Below, piece after piece: positions 17,120-25,778 of a stretch of DNA of 64,000 bases. Each line of letters opens with the position of its first letter. Within the stretch, counting starts at the first letter, position 1. A model generated the notes under the pieces. The model did no database searches and was not told the DNA's origin. It saw only the letters and a program-made list of their open reading frames with translations. This DNA comes from Pseudomonadota bacterium (lineage in GTDB: Bacteria > Pseudomonadota > Alphaproteobacteria > Puniceispirillales > Marisalimonadaceae): contig JAQBXK010000007.1 of assembly GCA_027625145.1 (NCBI GenBank), positions 1 to 64,000 on the forward strand, written 5' to 3'. The translations under genes were made by a program, and so were the position numbers.

Positions 17120-18763
17120 ATGCTTTTAAGGTTGAAAAATTATGATGATTTATATTCAACCTTTGAATGGCAAGTTCCAGATTACTATAATATTGCATCG
17201 GATACTGTTGATAAAGATGCATATAAGAATAGAACTGCTTTGATAAATATTTTAGATGATGGAAAAACTGAGAATTGGTCTTTTTTAGATATAAAAATAT
17301 CTGCAAATAAATTAGCAAATGCTTTTGATTATTTAAAATTAGACATTAATGCAAGAGTAGGAATTATATTAGGTCAATGTCCAGAAGCAGCTATAAGTCA
17401 TATGGCATGTTTTAAATCAGGACGAATTTCGATACCATTATTTAATCTATTTGGAGTAGATGCATTATACTATCGTCTAATGAACTCTAAAGCTTCTTTA
17501 GTAATTTGCGATCAATTTACTCTTATAATGGTTAAAGAAATTTATGAAAAACTACCATATTTAACATCCATAATTTGTATTGATGGTGATTATAGTGAAC
17601 AAAATATTTTTAATTTTAAAAAATTATTAGAAAAAGCTTCAAATTTTTATGAAACCAAGAAAACAAAATCAAGTGATCCTGCTATTATTATATACACTTC
17701 TGGTACAACAGGAGGCCCTAAGGGAGCATTACTTCCACATAGAGTATTATTAGGCCATATACCTGGAGTAGAAATGCCTCATGAATTTTTGTCTTCATCT
17801 GAACCAGTTCAAGATATATTTTGGACACCAGCTGATTGGGCATGGATTGGAGGGTTGTTTGATGTTTTACTTCCAGCATGGCATTTTGGATTATCAGTTG
17901 TAAGTTATAGAGGAAAAAAATTTGATCCTGAATTTGCTTTTTATTTATTATCAAAATTTAATATCAAAAACACCTTTTTGCCTCCTACAGCACTAAAAAT
18001 GATGAAATCATATAATTCTTCAAAACGATTAGATAATTTAAATTTAAGAACAGTAGGTTCTGGCGGAGAGGCTTTAGGAGAAGATTTATTAGAATGGGGA
18101 AAAGATATTTTAGGGGTAGGAATTAATGAATTTTACGGTCAAACGGAATGTAATCTAACTATTTCAAATAATGGAGCTATAATGCCAACAAAGCAAGGTT
18201 CGATTGGAAAACCTGTTCCAGGTCATTTAGTTAGATTAATGGACAAAAATAACCAATTTATAATAAAGCCAGGGTATGATGGAGAAATTGTTGTAAAATA
18301 CGATACGCCTGTGGCTTTCTTAAAATATTGGGAAAATGATATAGAAACAAAACAAAAAGTTATTGATGGCTGGCTTCATACTGGAGATTACGCTTATAAA
18401 GATGATGATGGGTATTTTTATTTTAAAGGACGTGAAGATGATATAATAAATAGCTCAGGCTATAGGATAGGGCCAAGTGAAGTTGAAGATTGTATTTTAT
18501 CGCATTCTGAAGTTGATATGGTGGCGGTTATTGGTGTTCCAGACAAAATTAGAGGTCAAATAATAAAAGCATTTATCATTCCGAAAGATAAAAATAATGT
18601 GTTAGATCAAAATAAAAAAATGAAAGAAACCATTCAAGACTTTGTAAAACTAAAACTTGCTGCACATGAATATCCTCGCATTATAGAGTTTGTTAATGAT
18701 CTCCCAATGACAACAACTGGAAAAATTATTAGAAAAACACTAAGGGATGAAATTAAAGAATGA
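17120..18763 (+). CDS. AMP-forming acyl-CoA synthetase (acetyl/medium-chain ACSM-like)
   Basis: A 547-residue adenylate-forming ligase with P-loop IYTSGTTGGPKGAL near residue 195, WTPADWAWIGGLFD, adenylate motif NEFYGQTECNLT near 340, hinge DGWLHTGDYAYKDDDGYFYFKGREDDIIN, and the catalytic lysine in TTTGKIIRKTLR. The arrangement is that of ACS/ACSM-type ligases (propionyl, butyryl and medium-chain acids). Ribosome site GGAG lies 6 bp before the ATG. It is divergent from the oxidoreductase gene (90-bp gap) and starts the plus-strand run to 24068, with the MetY-like gene 48 bp downstream. Confidence 0.87.
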   Translation: MLLRLKNYDDLYSTFEWQVPDYYNIASDTVDKDAYKNRTALINILDDGKTENWSFLDIKISANKLANAFDYLKLDINARVGIILGQCPEAAISHMACFKSGRISIPLFNLFGVDALYYRLMNSKASLVICDQFTLIMVKEIYEKLPYLTSIICIDGDYSEQNIFNFKKLLEKASNFYETKKTKSSDPAIIIYTSGTTGGPKGALLPHRVLLGHIPGVEMPHEFLSSSEPVQDIFWTPADWAWIGGLFDVLLPAWHFGLSVVSYRGKKFDPEFAFYLLSKFNIKNTFLPPTALKMMKSYNSSKRLDNLNLRTVGSGGEALGEDLLEWGKDILGVGINEFYGQTECNLTISNNGAIMPTKQGSIGKPVPGHLVRLMDKNNQFIIKPGYDGEIVVKYDTPVAFLKYWENDIETKQKVIDGWLHTGDYAYKDDDGYFYFKGREDDIINSSGYRIGPSEVEDCILSHSEVDMVAVIGVPDKIRGQIIKAFIIPKDKNNVLDQNKKMKETIQDFVKLKLAAHEYPRIIEFVNDLPMTTTGKIIRKTLRDEIKE

Positions 18764-18811
18764 TATTATTAAAAAGTTATATAAATAAAGATTGTTAAAT
18801 TAGGAAATATT

Positions 18812-20107
18812 ATGAGTGATAATTATAAATTTGATACCCTCTCATTACATGCGGGTCATATTCCAGATAAAGAGACCGGATCTCGTGCTGTTCCTATTTA
18901 CCAAACTACCTCATATGTTTTTAAAGATACTGAAGAAGCGGCGGCTCTCTATAATATGGAAGTAGGAGGCCATTTATATTCAAGAATTTCTAATCCTACT
19001 GTTTCTGCGCTTGAACAAAGAATAGCAGCATTAGAAGGAGGAACTAGTGCAATAGCCTGTTCCAGTGGAATGGCTGCAATGCATTTAGTAGTTACAGCTT
19101 TGTGTAGTAGTGGAGATCATATTGTCGCCTCGAGTAAAATGTATGGAGCAAATATTAATTTACTTCAACATACAATGCCTAGATTTGGAGTTGAAACAGA
19201 TTTTGTTAATCCTAATGATCCTGAAGCAATTGAAAAAGCAATTAAACCTAATACAAAGATGGTCTTTGGAGAAGTGATAGGGAACCCAGGATTAGATATA
19301 ATGGACGTGCCTGTGGTTGCCGAAATTTGTAAGAAGAATCGTGTACCTCTTGTTTTAGATGCAACTTTTAATACTCCATTCCTAATGCAACCATTCAATT
19401 ATGGAGCTAATATTGTTATCCACTCTTTAACTAAATGGCTTGGTGGGCATGGCATAGCAATTGGTGGAGCAATAGTAAATGGCGGAAATTTTGATTGGGG
19501 AGATAAAGAAAAATTTCCAACTATTTCTGGACCACATTTTGCCTTAGGAGGGATTAGTTTTTGGGAAGAGTTTGGTCCATCTGCATTAACAGCTAAAATT
19601 AGAGCAGAGGGCATGTATAATTTTGGTCCATCTTTATCTCCAACAAATGCTTTTTATTTAATGCAAGGAATAGAGACTTTGCCTTTAAGAATGAAAAAAC
19701 ATATGGAAAACACTCATGAAATACTAACTTATTTAAAAGATCATGAGGCAGTTGAATGGGTTAAGCATCCTGATTTAGAAACTCACCCCGATCATGAAGT
19801 AGCAAAAAAAATACTTCCGAAAGGATCAGGTTCAATTATCGTTTTTGGAATAAAAGGAGGAAGAAAAGCTGGTCAAATTTTTATTGAATCTGTTCAATTA
19901 GCCTCTCATCTTGCTAATGTAGGAGATGCAAAAACCCTTCTTATTCATCCAGGCAGTACAACCCATTCTCATTTAAGTTCAGAAGCTATGAAAGAAGCTG
20001 GCTTAACTGATGATATGATCAGACTTTCCGTAGGATTAGAAGATATTGATGATATAAAGAAAGATTTCGAAAAAGGGTTTAGAGCGGCTAAAAAGCTTAT
20101 AAAATAA
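18812..20107 (+). CDS. PLP-dependent O-acetylhomoserine sulfhydrylase / methionine gamma-lyase family
   Basis: A 431-residue Cys/Met-metabolism PLP enzyme. PLP Lys208 lies in IHSLTKWLGGHG; other family marks are YSRISNPTVSALEQ near 56-69, SGMAAM near 85-90, and the C-terminal LIHPGSTTHSHLS. Length and the GGNFDWGDKEKFPTIS insertion fit O-acetyl-L-homoserine sulfhydrylase (MetY), which makes homocysteine from sulfide or methionine from methanethiol; methionine gamma-lyase is the alternative and cannot be excluded by eye. There is no SAM riboswitch in the short upstream gap. The alpha/beta hydrolase follows after 10 bp. With the CDO-like protein and rhodanese nearby, this suggests handling of reduced sulfur. 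Confidence 0.87.
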   Translation: MSDNYKFDTLSLHAGHIPDKETGSRAVPIYQTTSYVFKDTEEAAALYNMEVGGHLYSRISNPTVSALEQRIAALEGGTSAIACSSGMAAMHLVVTALCSSGDHIVASSKMYGANINLLQHTMPRFGVETDFVNPNDPEAIEKAIKPNTKMVFGEVIGNPGLDIMDVPVVAEICKKNRVPLVLDATFNTPFLMQPFNYGANIVIHSLTKWLGGHGIAIGGAIVNGGNFDWGDKEKFPTISGPHFALGGISFWEEFGPSALTAKIRAEGMYNFGPSLSPTNAFYLMQGIETLPLRMKKHMENTHEILTYLKDHEAVEWVKHPDLETHPDHEVAKKILPKGSGSIIVFGIKGGRKAGQIFIESVQLASHLANVGDAKTLLIHPGSTTHSHLSSEAMKEAGLTDDMIRLSVGLEDIDDIKKDFEKGFRAAKKLIK

Positions 20108-20117
20108 GGAATTTTTA

Positions 20118-20930
20118 ATGTTTATTAATTTTAAAGGTGCAAAAACGTATGTTGGTACCGGTGGTAAAAATCTAGAAACAAATAAAACTACAATTTGTTT
20201 TATTCATGGATCAGGTCAAAATCATTTAAGCTTTGTTCAACAAGCTAGATACTTTGCTTATAAAGGATATTCTGTAATTGTTCCAGACATGCCTGGACAT
20301 GGTTTTTCAGATGGAAATCCATGTCGATCTATTAAAGAAAATGCTGAGTGGATTTATGATTTACTAAAAGAATTAAAAGCAAAAGATATAGTCTTCGTAG
20401 GTCATTCTCAAGGATGTTTAGTAGGTTTAGAGCTAAATAAAATTTATCCAGAATTATTAAAAGGTATAATTTTCGTCGCTGGATCTAATACTATTTCTGT
20501 TAATCAATTTTTATTAGACCTTGCATCAAGCAATCCAAAAAAAGCATATAAAATGATGGTGACATGGGGGCATGGTAAAGACGGTGCGATGTCTATCGCA
20601 AGTTGGCCTGGTCATTCGTACTTTGGTGAAGGTTTTAATGTAATGAATATGAATATAGAAGATGCTCTTAAGCTAGATTTAGAAGCTTGCAATGAATATC
20701 AGGATGGAGAAGACGCTTCAAAGAAAATAAATATTCCAGCTTTAGCTGTTTTAGCGCAATATGACCAAATGACACCATTGAAGTCTGGGAAAAAATTTGT
20801 TGATATCATTAATAATTGTGAAAGTCATATTCTTGATTGTGGACATTTTCTTCAAGCTGAAAGACCTAAGGAACTAAATTTAATAATATCTTCTTACCTT
20901 GATAAACTTGAAAACATTGAAATAATATAA
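20118..20930 (+). CDS. Alpha/beta-fold hydrolase
   Basis: A 270-residue alpha/beta hydrolase. The nucleophile elbow is GHSQG (serine near residue 98), the oxyanion region is IHGSGQNH near residue 30, the acid is probably the Asp in AQYDQMTP, and the catalytic histidine is in DCGHFLQAERP. No signal peptide is seen, so it is cytoplasmic. It could be an esterase, thioesterase or C-C hydrolase; the substrate is not readable from sequence. It is tightly placed between the MetY-like enzyme (10 bp) and a CoA ligase (15 bp), implying a shared pathway. Confidence 0.8.
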   Translation: MFINFKGAKTYVGTGGKNLETNKTTICFIHGSGQNHLSFVQQARYFAYKGYSVIVPDMPGHGFSDGNPCRSIKENAEWIYDLLKELKAKDIVFVGHSQGCLVGLELNKIYPELLKGIIFVAGSNTISVNQFLLDLASSNPKKAYKMMVTWGHGKDGAMSIASWPGHSYFGEGFNVMNMNIEDALKLDLEACNEYQDGEDASKKINIPALAVLAQYDQMTPLKSGKKFVDIINNCESHILDCGHFLQAERPKELNLIISSYLDKLENIEII

Positions 20931-20945
20931 GGTTTTATAAATTAA

Positions 20946-22526
20946 ATGGATCAAAGCAACCCATATATTTTTCTAGAATTATCTAATCCTGATCATTGGT
21001 TAATCCCAGAAATTATTTTAACACAATCTTCAATGTATCCTGAACGAAAAATTATAAGCTTTATTGATGGCTTTGAATGGACATTCAATGATTTAAAAAT
21101 TAAGTCTTTAGAAAAAGCGCATATTTTAAAAAAGTTAAATATTAAACTAGGTGATACTCTTACGGTTATGATTGATAATCCAAAAGAATTTATTCCTTAT
21201 TGGATAGCATCTAGCTTTCTTGGGGTGATGTTTGTTGCTTTAAATACAGCTCTAAAGGGAAGTGTTTTGCTCCATCAAATAAGTATTTCTAAATCCAATT
21301 ATGTAATAGTAGATGAAGCTTATTTTAATGAAGTAAGTAATTTAATTGAGGTATCAGAATTAAATACAAAAACTCTAAACTGTTTAAAACTTTTTTCAGA
21401 TGAATTAATGGATGAAAAGGATATTTACATTGGAAAACCAAGTGATGATGTTTGTACAATGTTTACAAGTGGAACTTCAGGGCCGTCAAAGGGAGTTTTA
21501 ATGCCCAATGCTCATTGTGTATTATTTGCGATCGGTACAATCGAAAATTATGAATTAAATCATAATCATATTTTTTATATTTCTCTTCCTTTATTTCATG
21601 CCAATGGATTATTTATGCAGCTTTTAGCTTGTTTTATTACAGGGGCTAAAGCTATTATAAGAATGCGTTTTTCAGCATCTAATTGGCTAAATGATATAAG
21701 AAAATATAATGTAACTCATACCAATATGTTAGGAGCAATTGCAGCTTTTGTGGTTGCTCAGCCACCTTCAAAATTTGATAAAGATCACGATTTAATTTTA
21801 ATAGGATCTGCACCCTTGCCATCTGAACCGGAAAGAATTTTTAGAGAAAGATTTGGAGTAAAAGATGTCTTGCCACTTTATGGTATGACAGAAGTAAATA
21901 TTCCTATTTATGGTTTAAAAAATGAAAATGGTAACGGTAAATGTGGAAAAATTTATGATAAGTTTTTTGAAGTTGAAATAAGAGATCCTGAAACTGATAT
22001 CCCTATAATGGATGGTCTTGTTGGCGAGATAATGGTTAGACCAAAACAACCGTATGGCTTTATGTCTGGGTATATGGGAATGCCTGAAAAAACAATTGAG
22101 TCATGGAGAAATTTTTGGTTTCACACTGGAGATGCTGGAATAAAGGAGGCATCAGGTCACTTTGTTTTTGTTGATAGAATAAAAGACTGTATTAGACGTC
22201 GAGGAGAGAACATTTCTTCTTATGAGGTTGAACAAGCTTTTTTAGAAATACCAGAAATTACTGAAGCTGCAGCTTATGCTATTCCTGCAAAAGGTGGAGA
22301 AGGTATGGAGGATGAAGTTATGGTGGCTTTGATGAAGGATCAGAATGCTATTATAGATTATAATGATCTATTGCTTAAAGCTAAAGTAAATTTAGCTAAA
22401 TTTGCTATTCCTAAATATATTAGAGTTATGGATGAATTTCCAAAAACTCAAACAGGAAAAATTCAAAAAAATAAATTACGTGAAGAAGGTATTACTTTAG
22501 ACACTTGGCAAAATGAAAAAATATAA
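20946..22526 (+). CDS. AMP-dependent CoA ligase (CaiC-like)
   Basis: A 526-residue adenylate-forming ligase resembling crotonobetaine/carnitine-CoA ligases. P-loop MFTSGTSGPSKGVL is near residue 180, then the FYISLPLFHANGLFMQ segment. The adenylate motif is PLYGMTEVNIP near 320, hinge FWFHTGDAGIKEASGHFVFVDRIKDCIRRRGENIS, and catalytic Lys in KTQTGKIQKNKLREEG. It is the second CoA ligase in this plus-strand run. The substrate could be an organosulfur or quaternary-amine acid, but that is inference from neighbours only. Confidence 0.83.
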   Translation: MDQSNPYIFLELSNPDHWLIPEIILTQSSMYPERKIISFIDGFEWTFNDLKIKSLEKAHILKKLNIKLGDTLTVMIDNPKEFIPYWIASSFLGVMFVALNTALKGSVLLHQISISKSNYVIVDEAYFNEVSNLIEVSELNTKTLNCLKLFSDELMDEKDIYIGKPSDDVCTMFTSGTSGPSKGVLMPNAHCVLFAIGTIENYELNHNHIFYISLPLFHANGLFMQLLACFITGAKAIIRMRFSASNWLNDIRKYNVTHTNMLGAIAAFVVAQPPSKFDKDHDLILIGSAPLPSEPERIFRERFGVKDVLPLYGMTEVNIPIYGLKNENGNGKCGKIYDKFFEVEIRDPETDIPIMDGLVGEIMVRPKQPYGFMSGYMGMPEKTIESWRNFWFHTGDAGIKEASGHFVFVDRIKDCIRRRGENISSYEVEQAFLEIPEITEAAAYAIPAKGGEGMEDEVMVALMKDQNAIIDYNDLLLKAKVNLAKFAIPKYIRVMDEFPKTQTGKIQKNKLREEGITLDTWQNEKI

Positions 22527-22565
22527 TTAACATATTAAATACATGAAAAAAAGAAGGAAGTATAA

Positions 22566-23483
22566 ATGTCTATTAATAAATTTATAGGATGTTGGCCAGT
22601 AGCTCCAACGCCTTTCCATCTAAATGGAGAAATAGATCGAGATGGAATGAAAAGAGTTCTTGATTGTATGGTTGATCAAAATGTTGATGGGATTTGTATT
22701 TTAGCTAATTATTCAGAGCAGTTTTTATTATCTGACAAAGAAAGAGAAATGCTTACAAGGCTATGTATTGAACATATAGCTGGAAGAGTTCCTGTTATTA
22801 CAACAGTAAGTCATTTTTCTACAGATGTAGCTTTTTCAAGAGCAAAGCTTGTAAAAGAATTGGGTGGAGAAATGATTATGATGATGGCTCCATATCATGG
22901 AGCATTAATGAGAGGGACCCCAGATCAAACCTTTGAACAGTTTTCAAAGGTAGGTGAGGTTGGTGTTACTATTATGGTTCAAGATGCTCCTTTATCAGGA
23001 GTTGATTTGTCAGTCCCGCTTCTTGTTAAAATGGCAAAAGAAATCGAAATGGTTAAGTGTTTTAAAATTGAATGTGCTCAGGCCGCATCAAAATTAAGAG
23101 TTCTTATAAGAGAAGGGGGAGATTTTATAGAAGGTCCATTTGATGGAGAAGAAGGTATAACTTTATTTGCAGATTTAGAAGCTGGTGCAACTGGTAATAT
23201 GAGTTCTGCAATGATACCAGATCTTATTAGGCCAGTAATTTTAGATTTTCTTGATGGGAAGAATAAAGAATCAGAAGAAAAGTATGATCATATTTTACCA
23301 TTAATAAACTATGAAAACAGACAATGTGGTTTTAGAGCTACAAAAGTAATAATGAAAGAAGGAGGGGTTATAAATTCTGATTTTTGTAGACATCCTATTC
23401 CTTCGTTAGAAGAAAATTCAAGAAAAGGTTTAATAAGGTTAGCAAAAAAATATAATCCAATTGCATTGCATTGGGGAAAATAA
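22566..23483 (+). CDS. Dihydrodipicolinate synthase/N-acetylneuraminate lyase family protein
   Basis: A 305-residue TIM-barrel protein of the DapA family (class I aldolases and dehydratases acting on 2-oxo acids). The Schiff-base lysine is Lys167 in KCFKIE, and the N-terminal VAPTPF signature is at residues 12-17. The tyrosine that DapA and sialate lyase carry in a YNxP motif is replaced (IMVQDAPLSG around 136-145), and the GTTGE loop reads ANYSEQF, so it is neither a standard DapA nor a NanA. It may be a retro-aldolase or dehydratase for a specialised 2-oxo or hydroxy acid. It follows the CaiC-like ligase by 39 bp with a good GAAGGA ribosome site. Confidence 0.8.
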   Translation: MSINKFIGCWPVAPTPFHLNGEIDRDGMKRVLDCMVDQNVDGICILANYSEQFLLSDKEREMLTRLCIEHIAGRVPVITTVSHFSTDVAFSRAKLVKELGGEMIMMMAPYHGALMRGTPDQTFEQFSKVGEVGVTIMVQDAPLSGVDLSVPLLVKMAKEIEMVKCFKIECAQAASKLRVLIREGGDFIEGPFDGEEGITLFADLEAGATGNMSSAMIPDLIRPVILDFLDGKNKESEEKYDHILPLINYENRQCGFRATKVIMKEGGVINSDFCRHPIPSLEENSRKGLIRLAKKYNPIALHWGK

Positions 23484-23525
23484 AAATTTCATATCTTAAC
23501 ATAATACACAATTTTTGGAGGGGAA

Positions 23526-24068
23526 ATGACTTATACACTAAGTGAATTAGCGTTAGATATTAAAAATATCATTCAAACTAACGGAATATTAGAAGGTTCA
23601 GGTCGAATATGTTCTTTTGTGTCGAAAGCTTTGATGGATAAAAACTTTATCTCAGACAATCTTCCTGACAGAACTTCTGATCAAAAGCCAAGAGAAGTTT
23701 TATATGAAGATAAAGATACAGGTTTTTGTATTTGTGGTCATGTTTATCACACTGAAGCTATTGGTTTTCCTCATGATCATGGATCAAGTTGGGCAGTATA
23801 TGGACAAGCTGATGGTGAAACAGAAATGACCGAATGGGAAATTATAAAAGATAACTCAGATGATGATGTTATATATGTTAAGCCTAATAAAAAATATATT
23901 ATGAAATCAGGAGATGTTCATTTTTATGCCCAAGGAGATGTTCATTCTCCTTTAAGAAAAGAACCTGTAAGGTTATTAAGGATAGAAGGTGTAAATTTAG
24001 ATAATATTAAAAGATCCAATATTAAGGCAGAAGACCAAAAGTCTAGCCAAGGTACAGTAGGGAAATAG
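23526..24068 (+). CDS. Cupin of the cysteine/thiol dioxygenase-like type
   Basis: A 180-residue cupin. The metal site fits the 3-His facial triad of thiol dioxygenases: His83 and His85 in FPHDHGSSWAVYGQ, and His140 in GDVHS, at almost the same spacing as His86/His88/His140 of mammalian cysteine dioxygenase. That family adds O2 to a thiol, giving a sulfinate (cysteine, 3-mercaptopropionate or cysteamine). Sequence around the core is divergent, so the substrate is uncertain and a non-oxygenase cupin remains possible. A strong GGAGGGG ribosome site lies before the ATG. It ends the plus-strand run and faces the multi-rhodanese gene tail to tail. Confidence 0.65.
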   Translation: MTYTLSELALDIKNIIQTNGILEGSGRICSFVSKALMDKNFISDNLPDRTSDQKPREVLYEDKDTGFCICGHVYHTEAIGFPHDHGSSWAVYGQADGETEMTEWEIIKDNSDDDVIYVKPNKKYIMKSGDVHFYAQGDVHSPLRKEPVRLLRIEGVNLDNIKRSNIKAEDQKSSQGTVGK

Positions 24069-24112
24069 TAATTATTTAAAAAAATAGATAGATGAAATTA
24101 AAATAGATTACT

Positions 24113-25681
24113 TTAAGAAATTTTAAAATGAGATAATTCTTGGTTATCCATTTTTTTTATTAAATCAATTTCCCATTTAAGATATTTTTTTGCGTCTTCT
24201 CTATTTCCTTTATGACGCATATGTGTATGAAAATTATAGTCGATAGAAATTTTTTCTGATAAAAATTTTATTGATTCATCCATAATAAGCGGATAATTCT
24301 TTAATTCGCTTTGAGACCATTTATAAACCTTAGTTAGATGGCTTAATTTCTTTTCTTCTAAATCTTTAATAATCAAACTAGCTTTTTCAAGGTTATCAGT
24401 GATTATTACTATGGCATCATTATTTTTAATATTTTGTTTATGTAAATTAGCACGATTTAACCAAATTGAATTTTTTAGTCTTTTTCTACTATAATCTTTA
24501 CTAGATCTTATATCATATACAATTGTATTTTTAAGGTTGATTAAATCTTCACTCTTTAATAAATTTAATTTATCTTTTTTAAAGATTGTTTGATTTTTTA
24601 ATTTTAATTTTTTTACTTCTAATAACCCTTTTTTTAATATGTAAGTTTCATAGCCGATTTTTTTTAACCACGAGGCAGTTGTACCTGCCCTGATTAAGTC
24701 ACCATCATCTATAAGTATTACTCGTGCATTCCAGACACCTATATATTTATCAGTAGCTTGTACAAGCTGACCTCCAGGAACATTTTTAATAAAACTATTT
24801 TGATTACTATTTTTATTTGAAGTAGTAACATTAAAAATGAAAGTAGACCGAGTGTCATCTAGAATTAATTCTTGAGCTTTTCTATGGTCTATTAAAGATA
24901 CGTTAAGCTTAGATATTAATTGCAAAATTTTATTCTGTAATTTTTCTGTTTCTATATTATTAGGGCTAATATCTAAAAATTTATTTTTGTTATGTTCTAA
25001 ACAAAGATCAGATAAAAACCAACCTTGAGTTCCATTTTCTAAAGCTTTCACTTTATTGCTAATGCCTAAATCAATTAGCGTTTGTGCGCCTATTATAGAT
25101 CTTGTCCTGCCTGCACAGTTAATAATTATTTCAGTATTAATATCTTTTACATGAGAGGAAACTCTGTAAGCAAGTTCCCCGTTTGGACAACATATGCTAT
25201 TGGGTATACTCATCTTTTGATATTCATCAAAAGGCCTACCATCGATAACAATGCAATTTTCATTATTTTTTTGTTTTTTATTTAACTCTTTAGCGGTTAT
25301 CGAAGGAGTATGAAAATATTGTTCAATTAATTCACCAAAGCTTTTGCTAGGTACGTTAATTCCATCGAATAATTTGTATCCAGCATTTATCCACCCATTA
25401 ACTCCTTCTTCTAAAATAAAAAGATTGCTATAACCTATTAGAGTTGCTGCTTTATAAGCTAAAATTGAAATGCCATCATTTTGATCTAATAAAATCACTT
25501 TAGTTTTCTTATTTGGAATTAATATTTCTAAATTTAATTCAAATAAACTATATGGTATAGATATAGAAAAGAATGGATGACCTTTAGTGTGCTGTCCTAT
25601 TTCCCTTACATCTATAAATGCAATTTCATTCTTATCAGATAACCAAGATTTTAAAGTTTCAGCATTTACTTTTAAAGTCAT
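24113..25681 (-). CDS. Four-domain rhodanese with one catalytic cysteine
   Basis: A 522-residue cytoplasmic protein made of four rhodanese-like units, at roughly residues 1-105, 125-232, 262-372 and 385-470, followed by a charged helical tail. Only unit 2 has a catalytic loop cysteine (Cys189 in NCAGRTRS). In units 1, 3 and 4 the loop positions read LDQNDG, IDDGDL and ITDNLE, with no cysteine. Unit 2 should perform sulfur transfer; the others may be structural or binding modules. Four-unit rhodaneses are known in alphaproteobacteria, but their roles are poorly defined. It is divergent from the ThDP enzyme and convergent with the thiol-dioxygenase-like cupin, so a role in thiosulfate or persulfide handling is plausible. 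Confidence 0.85.
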   Translation of the reverse strand: MTLKVNAETLKSWLSDKNEIAFIDVREIGQHTKGHPFFSISIPYSLFELNLEILIPNKKTKVILLDQNDGISILAYKAATLIGYSNLFILEEGVNGWINAGYKLFDGINVPSKSFGELIEQYFHTPSITAKELNKKQKNNENCIVIDGRPFDEYQKMSIPNSICCPNGELAYRVSSHVKDINTEIIINCAGRTRSIIGAQTLIDLGISNKVKALENGTQGWFLSDLCLEHNKNKFLDISPNNIETEKLQNKILQLISKLNVSLIDHRKAQELILDDTRSTFIFNVTTSNKNSNQNSFIKNVPGGQLVQATDKYIGVWNARVILIDDGDLIRAGTTASWLKKIGYETYILKKGLLEVKKLKLKNQTIFKKDKLNLLKSEDLINLKNTIVYDIRSSKDYSRKRLKNSIWLNRANLHKQNIKNNDAIVIITDNLEKASLIIKDLEEKKLSHLTKVYKWSQSELKNYPLIMDESIKFLSEKISIDYNFHTHMRHKGNREDAKKYLKWEIDLIKKMDNQELSHFKIS

Positions 25682-25697
25682 TTCTTAATACCCATCA

Positions 25698-25724
25698 TTT
25701 TAATAATTTTACATATTATTAAAA
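25698..25724. promoter_or_regulatory. Inverted repeat in rhodanese/ThDP divergent promoter
   Basis: Arms TTTTAATAAT (25698-25707) and ATTATTAAAA (25715-25724) are perfectly complementary over 10 bp around a 7-bp centre. It lies in the 97-bp gap between two divergent genes, 16 bp upstream of the rhodanese ATG. It could be an operator controlling both genes. The arms are pure A/T, so chance matches are not rare in this genome. Confidence 0.35.
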
Positions 25725-25778
25725 CATAATGTAATGTTATTTAACTAGTTTATTATTTAAGTTGAATGGGGGGATTAT

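Noticed and set aside
17046-17318. Minus-strand frame of 90 codons overlapping the oxidoreductase/synthetase gap
   Set aside because: It overlaps the well-supported synthetase on the opposite strand, has low-complexity sequence and no ribosome site. It is a shadow frame.
18764-18811. SAM riboswitch before the MetY-like gene
   Set aside because: Only 48 AT-rich bases separate the genes, too short and without stems for any SAM riboswitch class known to me.
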